Of a stretch of 64,000 nucleotides of DNA, positions 56,394-64,000 are shown piece by piece (the first letter of the stretch is position 1; each line of letters opens with the position of its first letter). The stretch covers positions 620,001 through 684,000 of the forward strand of contig NZ_JAFCMM010000002.1 in the NCBI RefSeq assembly GCF_018131225.1. The letters run 5' to 3'. Under the pieces are notes generated by a model that made no database searches, had not been told where the DNA came from, and saw only the letters and a program-made list of their open reading frames with translations. The translations under genes and the position numbers were made by a program. Source of the stretch: Bradyrhizobium sp. U87765 SZCCT0048 (lineage in GTDB: Bacteria > Pseudomonadota > Alphaproteobacteria > Rhizobiales > Xanthobacteraceae).

Positions 56394-57217
56394 GCGCGGA
56401 GACCGCCCCGTCGCCATTGTCCGCGGCCGATCGTGCCGCCCTGCAGCTCGCGGTCAAAAATCTCGAAAACCCCAACTTCGCCGCACGCCTCGCCGATTAT
56501 GCCGGCGTGCCGGTCAACCGTGTGCTCGGGCTGCTGCCAAGCGCCGCCAACAGGCAGATCGGCGCGCTGGTGCGCTCGGCGGTCATGAAGGGCCTCGACG
56601 TCGCGATCGAGACCCTCGAAGACGAGCCGCCGCCGGCACCGGCAACCTGGTTCTCTTCCTTCCTCGCCGGCGTCACCGGCGGCGTCAGCGGACTGTTCGG
56701 TTTCGCAGCGCTGCCGGTCGAGCTGCCACTGACGACCACCTTCATGTTGCGCGCCATCGCCTCGATCGCCCAGCACGAGGGCGAGGATCTCAGCCGCATC
56801 GAGGCGCGCCTCGCCTGCCTCGAGGTATTCGCGTTCGGCGCCAAGCGCGACGCCGGCAAGGTCGACGTCGGCTACTACGCCGCGCGCGCCCTGATCGGCA
56901 AGTACACCAATGACGTCGCCGCCATGGTGGTCGAGCGCGGTGCGGTCGACGCCTCGGCCCCGGTCGTCACCAGTCTTGTCAGCGAGATCGTCTCGCGCTT
57001 CGGTCTCGTCGTCTCGGACAAGGTCGCGGCCGGCGCCCTGCCGATCCTCGGCGCCGTCGGCGGCGCCACGGTCAACGTCATCTTCATGGATCACTTCCAG
57101 CGCATCGCACAGGGCCACTTCACGCTGCGGCGCCTCGAACGCGCCTATGGCGCGAGCCAGGTGCGCGCGCACTACGCGGCGCTCGCAGCGCGGCCAGCAC
57201 GCCTTCCGGCTGGCTGA
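56390..57217 (+). CDS. EcsC-family protein
   Basis: A 275-residue protein of the EcsC family. Typical parts are KGLDVAIETLEDEP, a glycine-rich hydrophobic segment (SSFLAGVTGGVSGLFGFAALPVELP in part) near residue 90, and GAVGGATVNVIFMDHFQRIAQGHFTLRRLE near the C-terminus (in part). EcsC domains are membrane-associated with no fixed biochemical role. The ATGA overlap with the ATPase gene makes it part of the same operon. Confidence 0.85.
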   Translation: MSAETAPSPLSAADRAALQLAVKNLENPNFAARLADYAGVPVNRVLGLLPSAANRQIGALVRSAVMKGLDVAIETLEDEPPPAPATWFSSFLAGVTGGVSGLFGFAALPVELPLTTTFMLRAIASIAQHEGEDLSRIEARLACLEVFAFGAKRDAGKVDVGYYAARALIGKYTNDVAAMVVERGAVDASAPVVTSLVSEIVSRFGLVVSDKVAAGALPILGAVGGATVNVIFMDHFQRIAQGHFTLRRLERAYGASQVRAHYAALAARPARLPAG

Positions 57218-57225
57218 CGCGGCCG

Positions 57226-58350
57226 TCAGCCCAGCCGCGCGTCGAAGATGATCTCGTCGACCTCGCTCATGTCGGCGATGACCTCGTCGAACGACAGCCG
57301 GTCGGAATTGTCAGCCGATTGCGCCCGCAGCGTCGCCACCAGTTCGTCCTGCTCCAGCAGGCTGCGCCGGCCGTCGCGCAGGCTCACATAGGCAGCCCAG
57401 GGCACGAACTTGGTGAGCGGGAACGGCATGCCCTCGCCGGGCGAAACGTCGATGTTCAGTCCGGCGACGAACAGCAGGTTCTTGTCGCGATAGGCCGGCT
57501 CGCGCACGATGCTGCGGTAGGTGCGGTCGAACTCGACCTGGGTATGGAAGCGCGCGGCGTCGAGCGCCGGATCCGGCGACGTCACCAGCGCCGGCATCAC
57601 AGGCCCGAGCGCCACCTCGATCTGGTCGTAGTGCTCGATGTCCTGCGCCGGCATGCGGCGGAACGTGAACAGGTCCGATGTCAGGCGGTCGCCGAGCGCG
57701 GCCGGCGGCTGCAGCCAGCACTCCGGGCCGAGACGCGCCAGCAGCGACGCCGCCGGCCGGAACGCCTTGCAGGTGCTCATCGCCCGCAGCGGGCCGTCCG
57801 CGCGGTCGACGAGGTTCTCGAGCTTCAGCACCAGCCCCTCGGGCCGCGCCGCGTCGAGCAGCAGGTTGTCAATGAGGACCACGGGCGCGCCGTCGAGCGC
57901 GCCGCACAGCACTTGCTCGGCGGCGTAGCGATACTCCTGCATGTACCAGTGCAGCACGCCGCAGATCTTGCCGCAGTTGTCGCCGAAGCCGCGGCCGTGC
58001 GTGCGATGGCGGCGATAGACGCCGAACCGCCGCGTCTGCGCGTCATAGCCGACATGGCTTGCCTGGACGATGACCAGATCCTCGCCATGATGGGCGTGGG
58101 GCCCATGACGGTTGACCGCAACCTTGCCGCCGACCCGGCCGTGATCGAACGGGAAGGTGCCGAAGTGCTGGGCGAGCAGGATGACCGGATAGCCCTGGCT
58201 TTCATCGGAGCAGAAGGCCCGCGACGGCATCATCCGGTTGCGATCAAAGCCGAGCGACAGGCAATAGTTGTAGAGCCGCGGAACGAACTGGCTGTAGCGC
58301 ATCGCGCAACCAGCGATCCGCAGGTTGTCGATGGTCTGCCGCATGATCAT
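57226..58350 (-). CDS. Probable LCIB-type beta-carbonic anhydrase family protein
   Basis: A 374-residue cytoplasmic protein. The pattern of Cys47-Ser-Asp49-Glu (FCSDES), His99 in IVQASHVGYD and Cys126 in GDNCGKICG is consistent with the zinc-binding Cys-His-Cys and CxDE dyad of the LCIB/LCIC group of beta-carbonic anhydrases, first known from algal CO2 concentration. The region between Cys47 and Cys126 also has a histidine-rich NRHGPHAHHGED loop. The C-terminal 200 residues are unrelated to anything I recognise. It converges with the EcsC gene. Identification is by motif spacing only. Confidence 0.5.
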   Translation of the reverse strand: MIMRQTIDNLRIAGCAMRYSQFVPRLYNYCLSLGFDRNRMMPSRAFCSDESQGYPVILLAQHFGTFPFDHGRVGGKVAVNRHGPHAHHGEDLVIVQASHVGYDAQTRRFGVYRRHRTHGRGFGDNCGKICGVLHWYMQEYRYAAEQVLCGALDGAPVVLIDNLLLDAARPEGLVLKLENLVDRADGPLRAMSTCKAFRPAASLLARLGPECWLQPPAALGDRLTSDLFTFRRMPAQDIEHYDQIEVALGPVMPALVTSPDPALDAARFHTQVEFDRTYRSIVREPAYRDKNLLFVAGLNIDVSPGEGMPFPLTKFVPWAAYVSLRDGRRSLLEQDELVATLRAQSADNSDRLSFDEVIADMSEVDEIIFDARLG

Positions 58351-58534
58351 GCTCCCCGCCCCGCCCGCAGCCGATGGGCTGACGCGTGCCTAGACCGGCT
58401 TCTTGACGCCGATGTGAACCCCGGCGGCTCCCGGCCGCCCGATGCAGGATTTCCCGCCGGTGTCACAACCACGTCACCACCCGGCGGAATTCTGCGCCCG
58501 CCATCGCAAGTAACGAGGCAGAGGGGATCCAAAG

Positions 58535-59461
58535 ATGGACCATTCCGACAGTATCAATGAGGAGGCCCTGCGGGCGCGGATCAACGCCGACCTGCAGGAC
58601 GGGCTCGACGAGGAGCTCGAGCTCGAACTGGAGGAGAGCCGCCTCGATCCGTTCATCGCCGCCCAGCTGAAGCACGAACCCCGCGACAGCATAGACCGCA
58701 AGCTCTACTTCCGCGAGCTGCTGCGCCTGCAGGGCGAACTGGTCAAGCTGCAGGACTGGGTCCAGCACCACAAGCTCAAGGTCGTGGTGATCTTCGAGGG
58801 GCGCGATTCCGCCGGCAAGGGCGGCGTCATCAAGCGCATCACCCAGCGCCTCAATCCGCGCGTCTGCCGCATCGCCGCACTGCCGGCACCGAACGAGCGC
58901 GAGCGCACCCAGTGGTACTTCCAGCGCTATGTCACCCATCTGCCGGCCGGCGGCGAAATCGTGCTGTTCGATCGTTCCTGGTACAACCGTGCCGGCGTCG
59001 AGCGGGTGATGGGCTTCTGCACCGAGGACGAGTGCGAGGAGTTCTTCCGCTCCGTGCCGGATTTCGAGCGCATGCTGGTGCGCTCCGGCATCATCCTGAT
59101 CAAGTACTGGTTCTCGATCACCGACGAGGAGCAGCAGTTCCGCTTCCTGATGCGCATCCATGATCCGCTCAAGCAGTGGAAGCTGAGCCCGATGGACGTG
59201 CAGTCGCGCGCCCGCTGGGAGCAGTACACAAAGGCCAAGGAAGCGATGCTGACCCGCACCCATATTGCGGAAGCGCCGTGGTGGGTGGTAGAGGCCGTCG
59301 ACAAGAAGAAGGCGCGGCTCAACTGCATCGCGCATCTCCTGACCCAGATCCCCTATCAGGACCTCAGCCACGCCTCCGTCGTGCTGCCCGATCGCGTGCA
59401 CCATCCGGACTATCAGCGCGATCCGGTGCCGCCGGAGCTTTACGTGCCAGCGCGCTACTGA
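58535..59461 (+). CDS. ppk2: Polyphosphate kinase 2
   Basis: A 308-residue class I PPK2, which uses polyphosphate to phosphorylate nucleoside diphosphates, or the reverse. The Walker A is FEGRDSAGKGG (residues 87-97), the base-binding lid includes RTQWYFQRYVTHLPAGGE (in part), and the Walker B region is LFDRSWYNRAG. The N-terminal 35 residues are acidic (DEELELELEES). It is divergent from the LCIB-like gene and precedes a converging VOC gene, so it is probably monocistronic. Confidence 0.94.
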   Translation: MDHSDSINEEALRARINADLQDGLDEELELELEESRLDPFIAAQLKHEPRDSIDRKLYFRELLRLQGELVKLQDWVQHHKLKVVVIFEGRDSAGKGGVIKRITQRLNPRVCRIAALPAPNERERTQWYFQRYVTHLPAGGEIVLFDRSWYNRAGVERVMGFCTEDECEEFFRSVPDFERMLVRSGIILIKYWFSITDEEQQFRFLMRIHDPLKQWKLSPMDVQSRARWEQYTKAKEAMLTRTHIAEAPWWVVEAVDKKKARLNCIAHLLTQIPYQDLSHASVVLPDRVHHPDYQRDPVPPELYVPARY

Positions 59462-59486
59462 CCGCGACCTGCCATCGTCGCCGGCG

Positions 59487-60344
59487 TCACCGCGCCGGCG
59501 GCGGCTGGACCATCAGGGTCGGAACCCCACAGGTGCGATTGCGCACCGTGAAAATCAAAGTCTTCGGCTTGCGTCCCGGGCGCACCTCCGAAACATCGAA
59601 GCCTGCCGCCGCCAGCCGCTGCCGCGCGGCGTGGGCATCGGCGACCCGCCAGCTTAATCCCATCAGGCTGTCGGTCCTCGCCGCGCCATCCTTGAGGCGC
59701 TGCGCGATTTCGACGATGAGGTCGTCGCAGCGGAAGAACATCAGGCGGACGCCCCAGTCCTCGCGCGTCAGATCGAGCCGCATGTCGAGCCCGAGCCGGG
59801 CGCCATAAAGCGCCGCGGCACGCTCGGCATCGCTCGTCGACACCACGAGATGATCGAGCCCGGTCACAGCGGCTGCCGCGGGCGACACGGCCGACGACAG
59901 CGGCCGCTCCGCCGTGCGCTCCAGGAAGAACAGCTTCACGCCATGGGCCGCGGCGGTCGCCGCGCGCGTCCGCCGCCAGCGCAGCGTCGCGCCGTCGGCG
60001 AGATTGACGCTGCTGGCCTCGGCCACCGCTTCCGGCTGGAGCTGCAGTTGGGTCAGCCGCCGCGCCATTCGATCGGCATCGTCGACGCGAAAGCATGCGC
60101 TGGCGAGGCCTTCGCCCTGCTGCGCCAGCACCTCGTTGATGCGCGCTGCCGCCGGTCCGTCGCCGACGGCCGCCAACAGCTCCAGCGACGTATTGCCAAG
60201 AGAGAAGATCGCGGTGTCCGTGCCGTCGCCACGGGCACGCCAGGCAACGCTCCGTCCGAACAACGCCTCATAGCTGTCGACGGCCGCCGCGATGTCGCGG
60301 GTCAGAACCGTGACATGGTCGAGGCCGGTGATCGGAGTGGTCAT
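59487..60344 (-). CDS. Two-domain VOC (glyoxalase-like) protein
   Basis: A 285-residue protein with two vicinal-oxygen-chelate modules: one from GLDHVTVLTRDIAAAVDSYEALFG (start of residues 6-29), the second from GLDHLVVSTSDAERAAALYGARLG near residue 165. Each module supplies the metal His of the GLDH start and a C-terminal acidic residue. Members include glyoxalases, ring-cleaving dioxygenases and resistance proteins, and the substrate is unknown. ATG 60344 gives the conserved start; an upstream ATG seven codons earlier is possible. It is divergent from the acyl-CoA synthetase gene. Confidence 0.85.
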   Translation of the reverse strand: MTTPITGLDHVTVLTRDIAAAVDSYEALFGRSVAWRARGDGTDTAIFSLGNTSLELLAAVGDGPAAARINEVLAQQGEGLASACFRVDDADRMARRLTQLQLQPEAVAEASSVNLADGATLRWRRTRAATAAAHGVKLFFLERTAERPLSSAVSPAAAAVTGLDHLVVSTSDAERAAALYGARLGLDMRLDLTREDWGVRLMFFRCDDLIVEIAQRLKDGAARTDSLMGLSWRVADAHAARQRLAAAGFDVSEVRPGRKPKTLIFTVRNRTCGVPTLMVQPPPAR

Positions 60345-60664
60345 GGCGGCCTCGGCGCGCTGCAACGGAAAGACAAGGACGGAGCGATGGGGCGTTGGAA
60401 CAGATCCGCGATGCTATGTCGGGAGCGCTCGGTCATGCAAGTTGAAGCAGGTTTGCCGCGTTCACATCGCTTGCTTTGGCCGGCCGAATTCCACCACAAG
60501 AACTTTCCCGCCTGTGCGCCATCACACATGCCGAACCACGCGGCATCGGGACGCCTGCGGCTATGGACGCGCCGCCCGCGTTGGTTCAAGAATGTCGCCG
60601 CGCATCGCCGGCACCTTCGCCGTGCCGCGACAGCGCCGACGACAAGAAACTTCGGGAGAAACGC
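60345..60664. other. Intergenic region between VOC and acyl-CoA synthetase genes
   Basis: About 320 bases that should hold both divergent promoters. I see no convincing operator, hairpin or coding frame; an in-frame start at 60476 would add 63 residues to the synthetase with no family resemblance. Confidence 0.5.
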
Positions 60665-62179
60665 ATGCTGCTTCCACTCGCCGACGTGCCGCGCTGGTAT
60701 GCCGACCGCAAGCCGAAAGACACTGTCGCGGTCCGTCACGGCGACGAGAGCCTGACCTGGGAGCAGCTCGAACGCGGCGCCAACCGCCGCGCCCGCGCCT
60801 TTGCCGACCGCGGCGTCAAGGCCGGCGATTTCGTCGCCATCGGCCTGCCCAACAGCAACGCCTTCTACGAGACCAGCTTCGCGGTGTGGAAGCTCGGCGC
60901 CACGCCGACGTCGCTGTCGCATCGCCTGCCGCGCGGCGAGGCGGCCGCAATCCTCGATATCCTGAAACCGTCACTGGTGGTCGGCGGCGAGCCCGACTGG
61001 AACGCGCCGAACGCCGTGCCGCAGAACTTCATTCCCGAGGGCGTTTCGGACGAGCCGCTCGACCGCCCTGTGGCGCGCTACTGGAAGGCGATGACCAGCG
61101 GCGGGTCGACCGGCCGCCCCAAGATCATCCTCGACCACCTGCCCGCCGTCACCGACACCGCCGCGGCCCCGCCGCTGCTGATGCCGTTCGGCGCGGCGCT
61201 GCTCAATCCCGGGCCGCTCTATCACAACGCGCCGTTCATCGTGTCGCACTACGCCCTGTTCGCCGGCGGCAGCGTCACCGGCCAGAAGAAGTTCGACGCC
61301 GAGGACGCGCTGCGCCTGATCGACGCCCACAAGCTGGAATGGGTCAACTTCGTGCCGACCATGATGCACCGCATCTGGAACCTGCCGGATGAAGTGCGCA
61401 ACCGCTACGACGTCTCCAGCCTCAGGATCGTCTTCCACATGGCGGCACCGATGCCGGCCTGGCTCAAGGAGAAGTGGATCGAATGGATCGGCGCCGAGAA
61501 GGTCTATGAGCTCTATGGCGGCACCGAACGCCAGGGCCGCACCGTGATCTCCGGCACAGAATGGCTGGCACATCGCGGCTCAGTCGGCCGTCCCGATCCG
61601 GCCGCCTGCGGCGTGCGGATCATCGGCGCCGACGGCAACGACGTGCCGGACGGCGAGACCGGCGAAGTCTACTTCATGCCGGCCGAAGGCGTCGGCACCA
61701 CCTATCACTATCTCGGCGCCGCGCCGAAGCGGCGTACCGACGGCTGGGAATCGATCGGCGACATCGGCCGGCTCGACGCCGACGGTTATCTCTACCTCGG
61801 CGATCGCCTCACCGACATGATCCTGCGCGGCGGCGCCAACATCTATCCCGCCGAGGTCGAGGCCGCGGTGATGGCCCATCCCGACGTGCAGTCCAGCATT
61901 GTCGTCGGACTGCCCGATCCGGAGCTCGGCAACCGGATCCACGCCATCATCGAGATCAGGCCCGGCGCCGATCCCCAGGCCGTGGTCGACGGCATGGCGC
62001 CGGTGCTCGCGGACCTGCTAAGCCGCAACAAGCATCCGGAGAGCTATGAGGTCTCGACCGCGACGCTTCGTGACGATTCCGGCAAGACCCGCCGTACACT
62101 GTTGCGCGATGAGCGCATCGCCTGGCTCAAGGAAGGTCGCGATTTCCGCCTGCGCCCGGCGGCCTCCAAAAGCGCCTAG
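60665..62179 (+). CDS. Acyl-CoA synthetase (AMP-forming)
   Basis: A 504-residue ANL-superfamily ligase. The AMP-binding P-loop is MTSGGSTGRPKI near residue 145, the adenine-binding motif is YELYGGTERQG, the hinge is GDRLTDMILRGGANIYPAEVE, and the C-terminal lysine lies in DDSGKTRRTLL. It activates a carboxylic acid to its CoA thioester. GGGAG precedes ATG 60665. It lies directly upstream of the nitrile hydratase operon on the same strand. An acid released from a nitrile through its amide could therefore be activated here (inference). Confidence 0.92.
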   Translation: MLLPLADVPRWYADRKPKDTVAVRHGDESLTWEQLERGANRRARAFADRGVKAGDFVAIGLPNSNAFYETSFAVWKLGATPTSLSHRLPRGEAAAILDILKPSLVVGGEPDWNAPNAVPQNFIPEGVSDEPLDRPVARYWKAMTSGGSTGRPKIILDHLPAVTDTAAAPPLLMPFGAALLNPGPLYHNAPFIVSHYALFAGGSVTGQKKFDAEDALRLIDAHKLEWVNFVPTMMHRIWNLPDEVRNRYDVSSLRIVFHMAAPMPAWLKEKWIEWIGAEKVYELYGGTERQGRTVISGTEWLAHRGSVGRPDPAACGVRIIGADGNDVPDGETGEVYFMPAEGVGTTYHYLGAAPKRRTDGWESIGDIGRLDADGYLYLGDRLTDMILRGGANIYPAEVEAAVMAHPDVQSSIVVGLPDPELGNRIHAIIEIRPGADPQAVVDGMAPVLADLLSRNKHPESYEVSTATLRDDSGKTRRTLLRDERIAWLKEGRDFRLRPAASKSA

Positions 62180-62262
62180 ACCGGCGTTGCGCGGTCCTGT
62201 CGCGGCTGCAATGCGCGCCCCGCTGCTCGACGCAGCGCGGCGCAGCGGATAGTCTTGCGGCC

Positions 62263-62892
62263 ATGACCGGGCATGACCACCATCATCATTCGCACGACCA
62301 TTCCGAGCTGTCGGAGGTCGAACTGCGCGTCCGCGCGCTGGAAACCATCCTCACCGAGAAAGGTTACGTCGATCCCGCCGCGCTCGACGTGCTGATCGAC
62401 ACCTACGAGACCAAGATCGGGCCGCGCAACGGCGCGCGCGTCGTGGCCAAGGCCTGGAGCGACCCGGCCTATCGCGCCCGCCTGCTAGCGGACGCCACCG
62501 CCGCGATCGCCGAGCTCGGCTATTCCGGACGGCAGGGCGAACACATGGTGGCGGTCGAGAACACACCGCAGGTCCACAACATGGTGGTTTGCACGCTGTG
62601 CTCCTGCTATCCGCTGCCGGTGCTGGGCCTGCCGCCGGTGTGGTACAAGTCCGCGCCGTACCGCTCGCGCGCGGTCTCCGATCCGCGCGGCGTGCTCGAC
62701 GAATTCGGCCTGACACTTTCCGACGACGTGCGCATCCGCGTGTGGGACTCCACCGCCGAGATCCGCTACCTTGTGGTGCCGCAGCGCCCCGCCGGCACCG
62801 ACGGCTGGAGCGAGGAGCGGCTCGCCGACCTCGTCACCCGTGACAGCATGATCGGCACCGGCCTGCCGAAGCAGCCAGGCGAGGTGGCGTGA
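62263..62892 (+). CDS. nthA: Nitrile hydratase alpha subunit, cobalt type
   Basis: A 209-residue metal-binding subunit of nitrile hydratase, which hydrates nitriles to amides. The metal site is Cys110-Thr-Leu-Cys113-Ser-Cys115; threonine at the second position marks the cobalt-type enzyme rather than the iron type (serine). Cys113 and Cys115 would be oxidised post-translationally. The first 15 residues are MTGHDHHHHSHDHSE, a natural histidine-rich tail. The stop overlaps the beta-subunit start (TGATG). Confidence 0.94.
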   Translation: MTGHDHHHHSHDHSELSEVELRVRALETILTEKGYVDPAALDVLIDTYETKIGPRNGARVVAKAWSDPAYRARLLADATAAIAELGYSGRQGEHMVAVENTPQVHNMVVCTLCSCYPLPVLGLPPVWYKSAPYRSRAVSDPRGVLDEFGLTLSDDVRIRVWDSTAEIRYLVVPQRPAGTDGWSEERLADLVTRDSMIGTGLPKQPGEVA

Positions 62893-63551
62893 TGGATGGC
62901 GTCCACGACATGGGCGGCGCGCCGGGCTTCGGCCCGGTGGTGCAGGAGAAGGACGAGCCGCTGTTTCATGGCGACTGGGAAGCCCGTGCCATGGCGATGA
63001 CCGTGGCGATGGGACGGCCGGGTGGCTGGAACATCGACATGTCACGCTCGGCGCGCGAGAACCGGTCGCGCGAGGATTATCTCTCCAAGACCTATTACGA
63101 GATCTGGATTGCCGGTCTCGAACGTCTGCTGCTTGACCGCGGCATGATCAGCGCCGACGAGATCGCGGCCGGTCACGCGCTGCATCCGCCGAAGCCCAAT
63201 GGCCCGAGCGTTGCGCCCGGCGATGTCGTGCCGATGCTCGAGCGCGGCAGCCCGAGCCATCGTCCGGAGACCACGCCGGCGCGCTTCAAGGTCGGCGATC
63301 GCGTCCGCGCCAGGGTGATGAACCCGCCCACCCACACACGCCTGCCGCGCTATGTTCGCGGCCATGTCGGCACCATCGAGCTGGTGCATGGCAGCCACGT
63401 CTTCCCCGACACCAATGCGCTTGGCGCCGGCGAGCAGCCGCAGTGGCTCTACACCGTCCGCTTCGACGGCCGCGACCTGTGGGGCGCACGGGCCAATGCC
63501 AACACCGAGGTGTCGGTCGACGCCTGGGAATCCTACCTGGAGCCGCTGTGA
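62892..63551 (+). CDS. nthB: Nitrile hydratase beta subunit
   Basis: A 219-residue subunit with the usual MDGVHDMGGAPGFGPV start, GMISADEI in the helical part, and the C-terminal SH3-like barrel (FKVGDRVRARVMNPPTHTRLPRY in part, ending RFDGRDLWGARANANTEVSVDAWESYL in part). It completes the alpha/beta active site. ATG 62892 overlaps the alpha-subunit stop; GTG 62889 is a less likely alternative. The activator gene overlaps its stop by one base. Confidence 0.95.
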   Translation: MDGVHDMGGAPGFGPVVQEKDEPLFHGDWEARAMAMTVAMGRPGGWNIDMSRSARENRSREDYLSKTYYEIWIAGLERLLLDRGMISADEIAAGHALHPPKPNGPSVAPGDVVPMLERGSPSHRPETTPARFKVGDRVRARVMNPPTHTRLPRYVRGHVGTIELVHGSHVFPDTNALGAGEQPQWLYTVRFDGRDLWGARANANTEVSVDAWESYLEPL

Positions 63552-63937
63552 TGGCGCTCGATACCCTGGCGGCGACCCGCGCCGCCGCCGCCATACCGGG
63601 CCTTCCGCGCGACGCCGATGGCCCGGTGTTTCGCGAGGCCTGGGAAGCACAGGCGTTCGCCATGGCGCTGGCGCTGCATGAGCGCGGCGTGTTCACCTGG
63701 ACGGAATGGGCCGCTGCACTGGCGCACGAGATCAAGGCCGCCCAGGCCGCCGGCGATCCCGACACCGGCGACACCTATTACCACCACTGGCTGGCGACGC
63801 TGGAAAAGCTGGTCACGGAGAAACAGGTCACGAGCACAGCGACGCTGCATCGCTACCGCGACGCCTGGGACCATGCCGCCGACCGCACCCCGCACGGCCA
63901 GCCGATCGTGCTGCAGCCCGGCGATTTCGAAGGCTAG
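63551..63937 (+). CDS. Nitrile hydratase accessory protein (cobalt-insertion activator)
   Basis: A 128-residue protein related to the P14K/NhlE activators, which form a complex with the alpha subunit and insert cobalt by subunit swapping. Related features are GPVFREAWEAQAFAMALALHERG, FTWTEWAAALAHEI and DTYYHHWLATLEKLV. These resemble the beta-subunit N-terminal half, as known for this family. ATG 63551 overlaps the beta-subunit stop (TGATG), so alpha, beta and activator are made in step. Confidence 0.92.
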   Translation: MALDTLAATRAAAAIPGLPRDADGPVFREAWEAQAFAMALALHERGVFTWTEWAAALAHEIKAAQAAGDPDTGDTYYHHWLATLEKLVTEKQVTSTATLHRYRDAWDHAADRTPHGQPIVLQPGDFEG

Positions 63938-63946
63938 GCCACGAGC

Positions 63947-63970
63947 CCGGATGAGCGAAGCGACATCCGG
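63947..63970. repeat. Short palindromic repeat of the Bradyrhizobium type
   Basis: CCGGATG (63947-63953) and CATCCGG (63964-63970) flank AGCGAAGCGA, forming a small hairpin immediately after the activator gene. This CCCGGATGAGCGAAGCGACATCCGG-like motif (given in part) is a common intergenic repeat in this bacterial group, from memory. Confidence 0.7.
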
Positions 63971-64000
63971 AATTGCCAACTCAGCGCGCCGCCCGCACAG

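Overview
The window is a high-GC stretch of a typical alphaproteobacterial chromosome, most likely from the Bradyrhizobium/Rhodopseudomonas group (Nitrobacteraceae). This rests on CpdR, an alpha-r8 (MmgR/suhB) small RNA, a sigma-32 promoter with a ROSE-like leader before an Hsp20 gene, an Irr-type iron box, DUF1236 and DUF459 proteins, and REP-like palindromes of the kind seen in these genomes. There is no prophage, insertion sequence, CRISPR array or rRNA operon. One tRNA gene (Val-GAC) is present.

Layout. 84-4894: a LacI-regulated, translationally coupled operon for an L-fucose-like sugar (aldose dehydrogenase, lactonase, mutarotase) with an amidase inserted. A DUF3175 gene runs against its 3' end. 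5305-9109: YbaK-like deacylase, an orphan ABC substrate-binding protein, and an AidB-like acyl-CoA dehydrogenase divergent from a LysR gene. 10376-13188: small secreted protein, gamma-glutamyltransferase, aldo/keto reductase. 13353-16752: envelope-lipid cluster (GT4 glycosyltransferase, LpxH-like phosphoesterase, DedA, PmtA-like methyltransferase), divergent from an OmpR/EnvZ-type two-component system. 19368-23948: iron-uptake operon (TonB receptor, ferric-binding protein, PepSY reductase-like protein) behind an Irr box. 24543-28490: tRNA-Val, cpdR, N-formylglutamate amidohydrolase, MmgR-type sRNA, hisN, AraC regulator. 28502-36803: a beta-hydroxyacid dehydrogenase, LysR/TauE pair, then LysR divergent from a leuC-leuD-dctA-pdxA catabolic module.

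36804-46794: LysE exporter, lysophospholipase-like hydrolase, heat-shock hsp20, a secreted hypothetical protein, and the glutamate synthase genes gltB-gltD. 46918-52776: ClpP-fold-like protein, DUF1236, a degenerate SGNH/DUF459 protein, threonine-synthase-like enzyme, TetR, YbaK. 53054-57217: a DUF5132 / HMA2 / P-type ATPase / EcsC cluster whose ATPase has the full catalytic machinery but no CPx metal site. 57226-63937: a probable LCIB-type carbonic anhydrase, PPK2, a double VOC protein, an acyl-CoA synthetase and a cobalt-type nitrile hydratase operon with its activator.

The best candidates for undescribed biology are the P-type ATPase cluster without metal-site cysteines, the leuCD-pdxA module with a dicarboxylate symporter, and the LCIB-like protein. 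The MmgR-type sRNA, the RpoH/ROSE leader and the Irr box are the clearest regulatory elements. All assignments come from reading the sequence; no database search was run.
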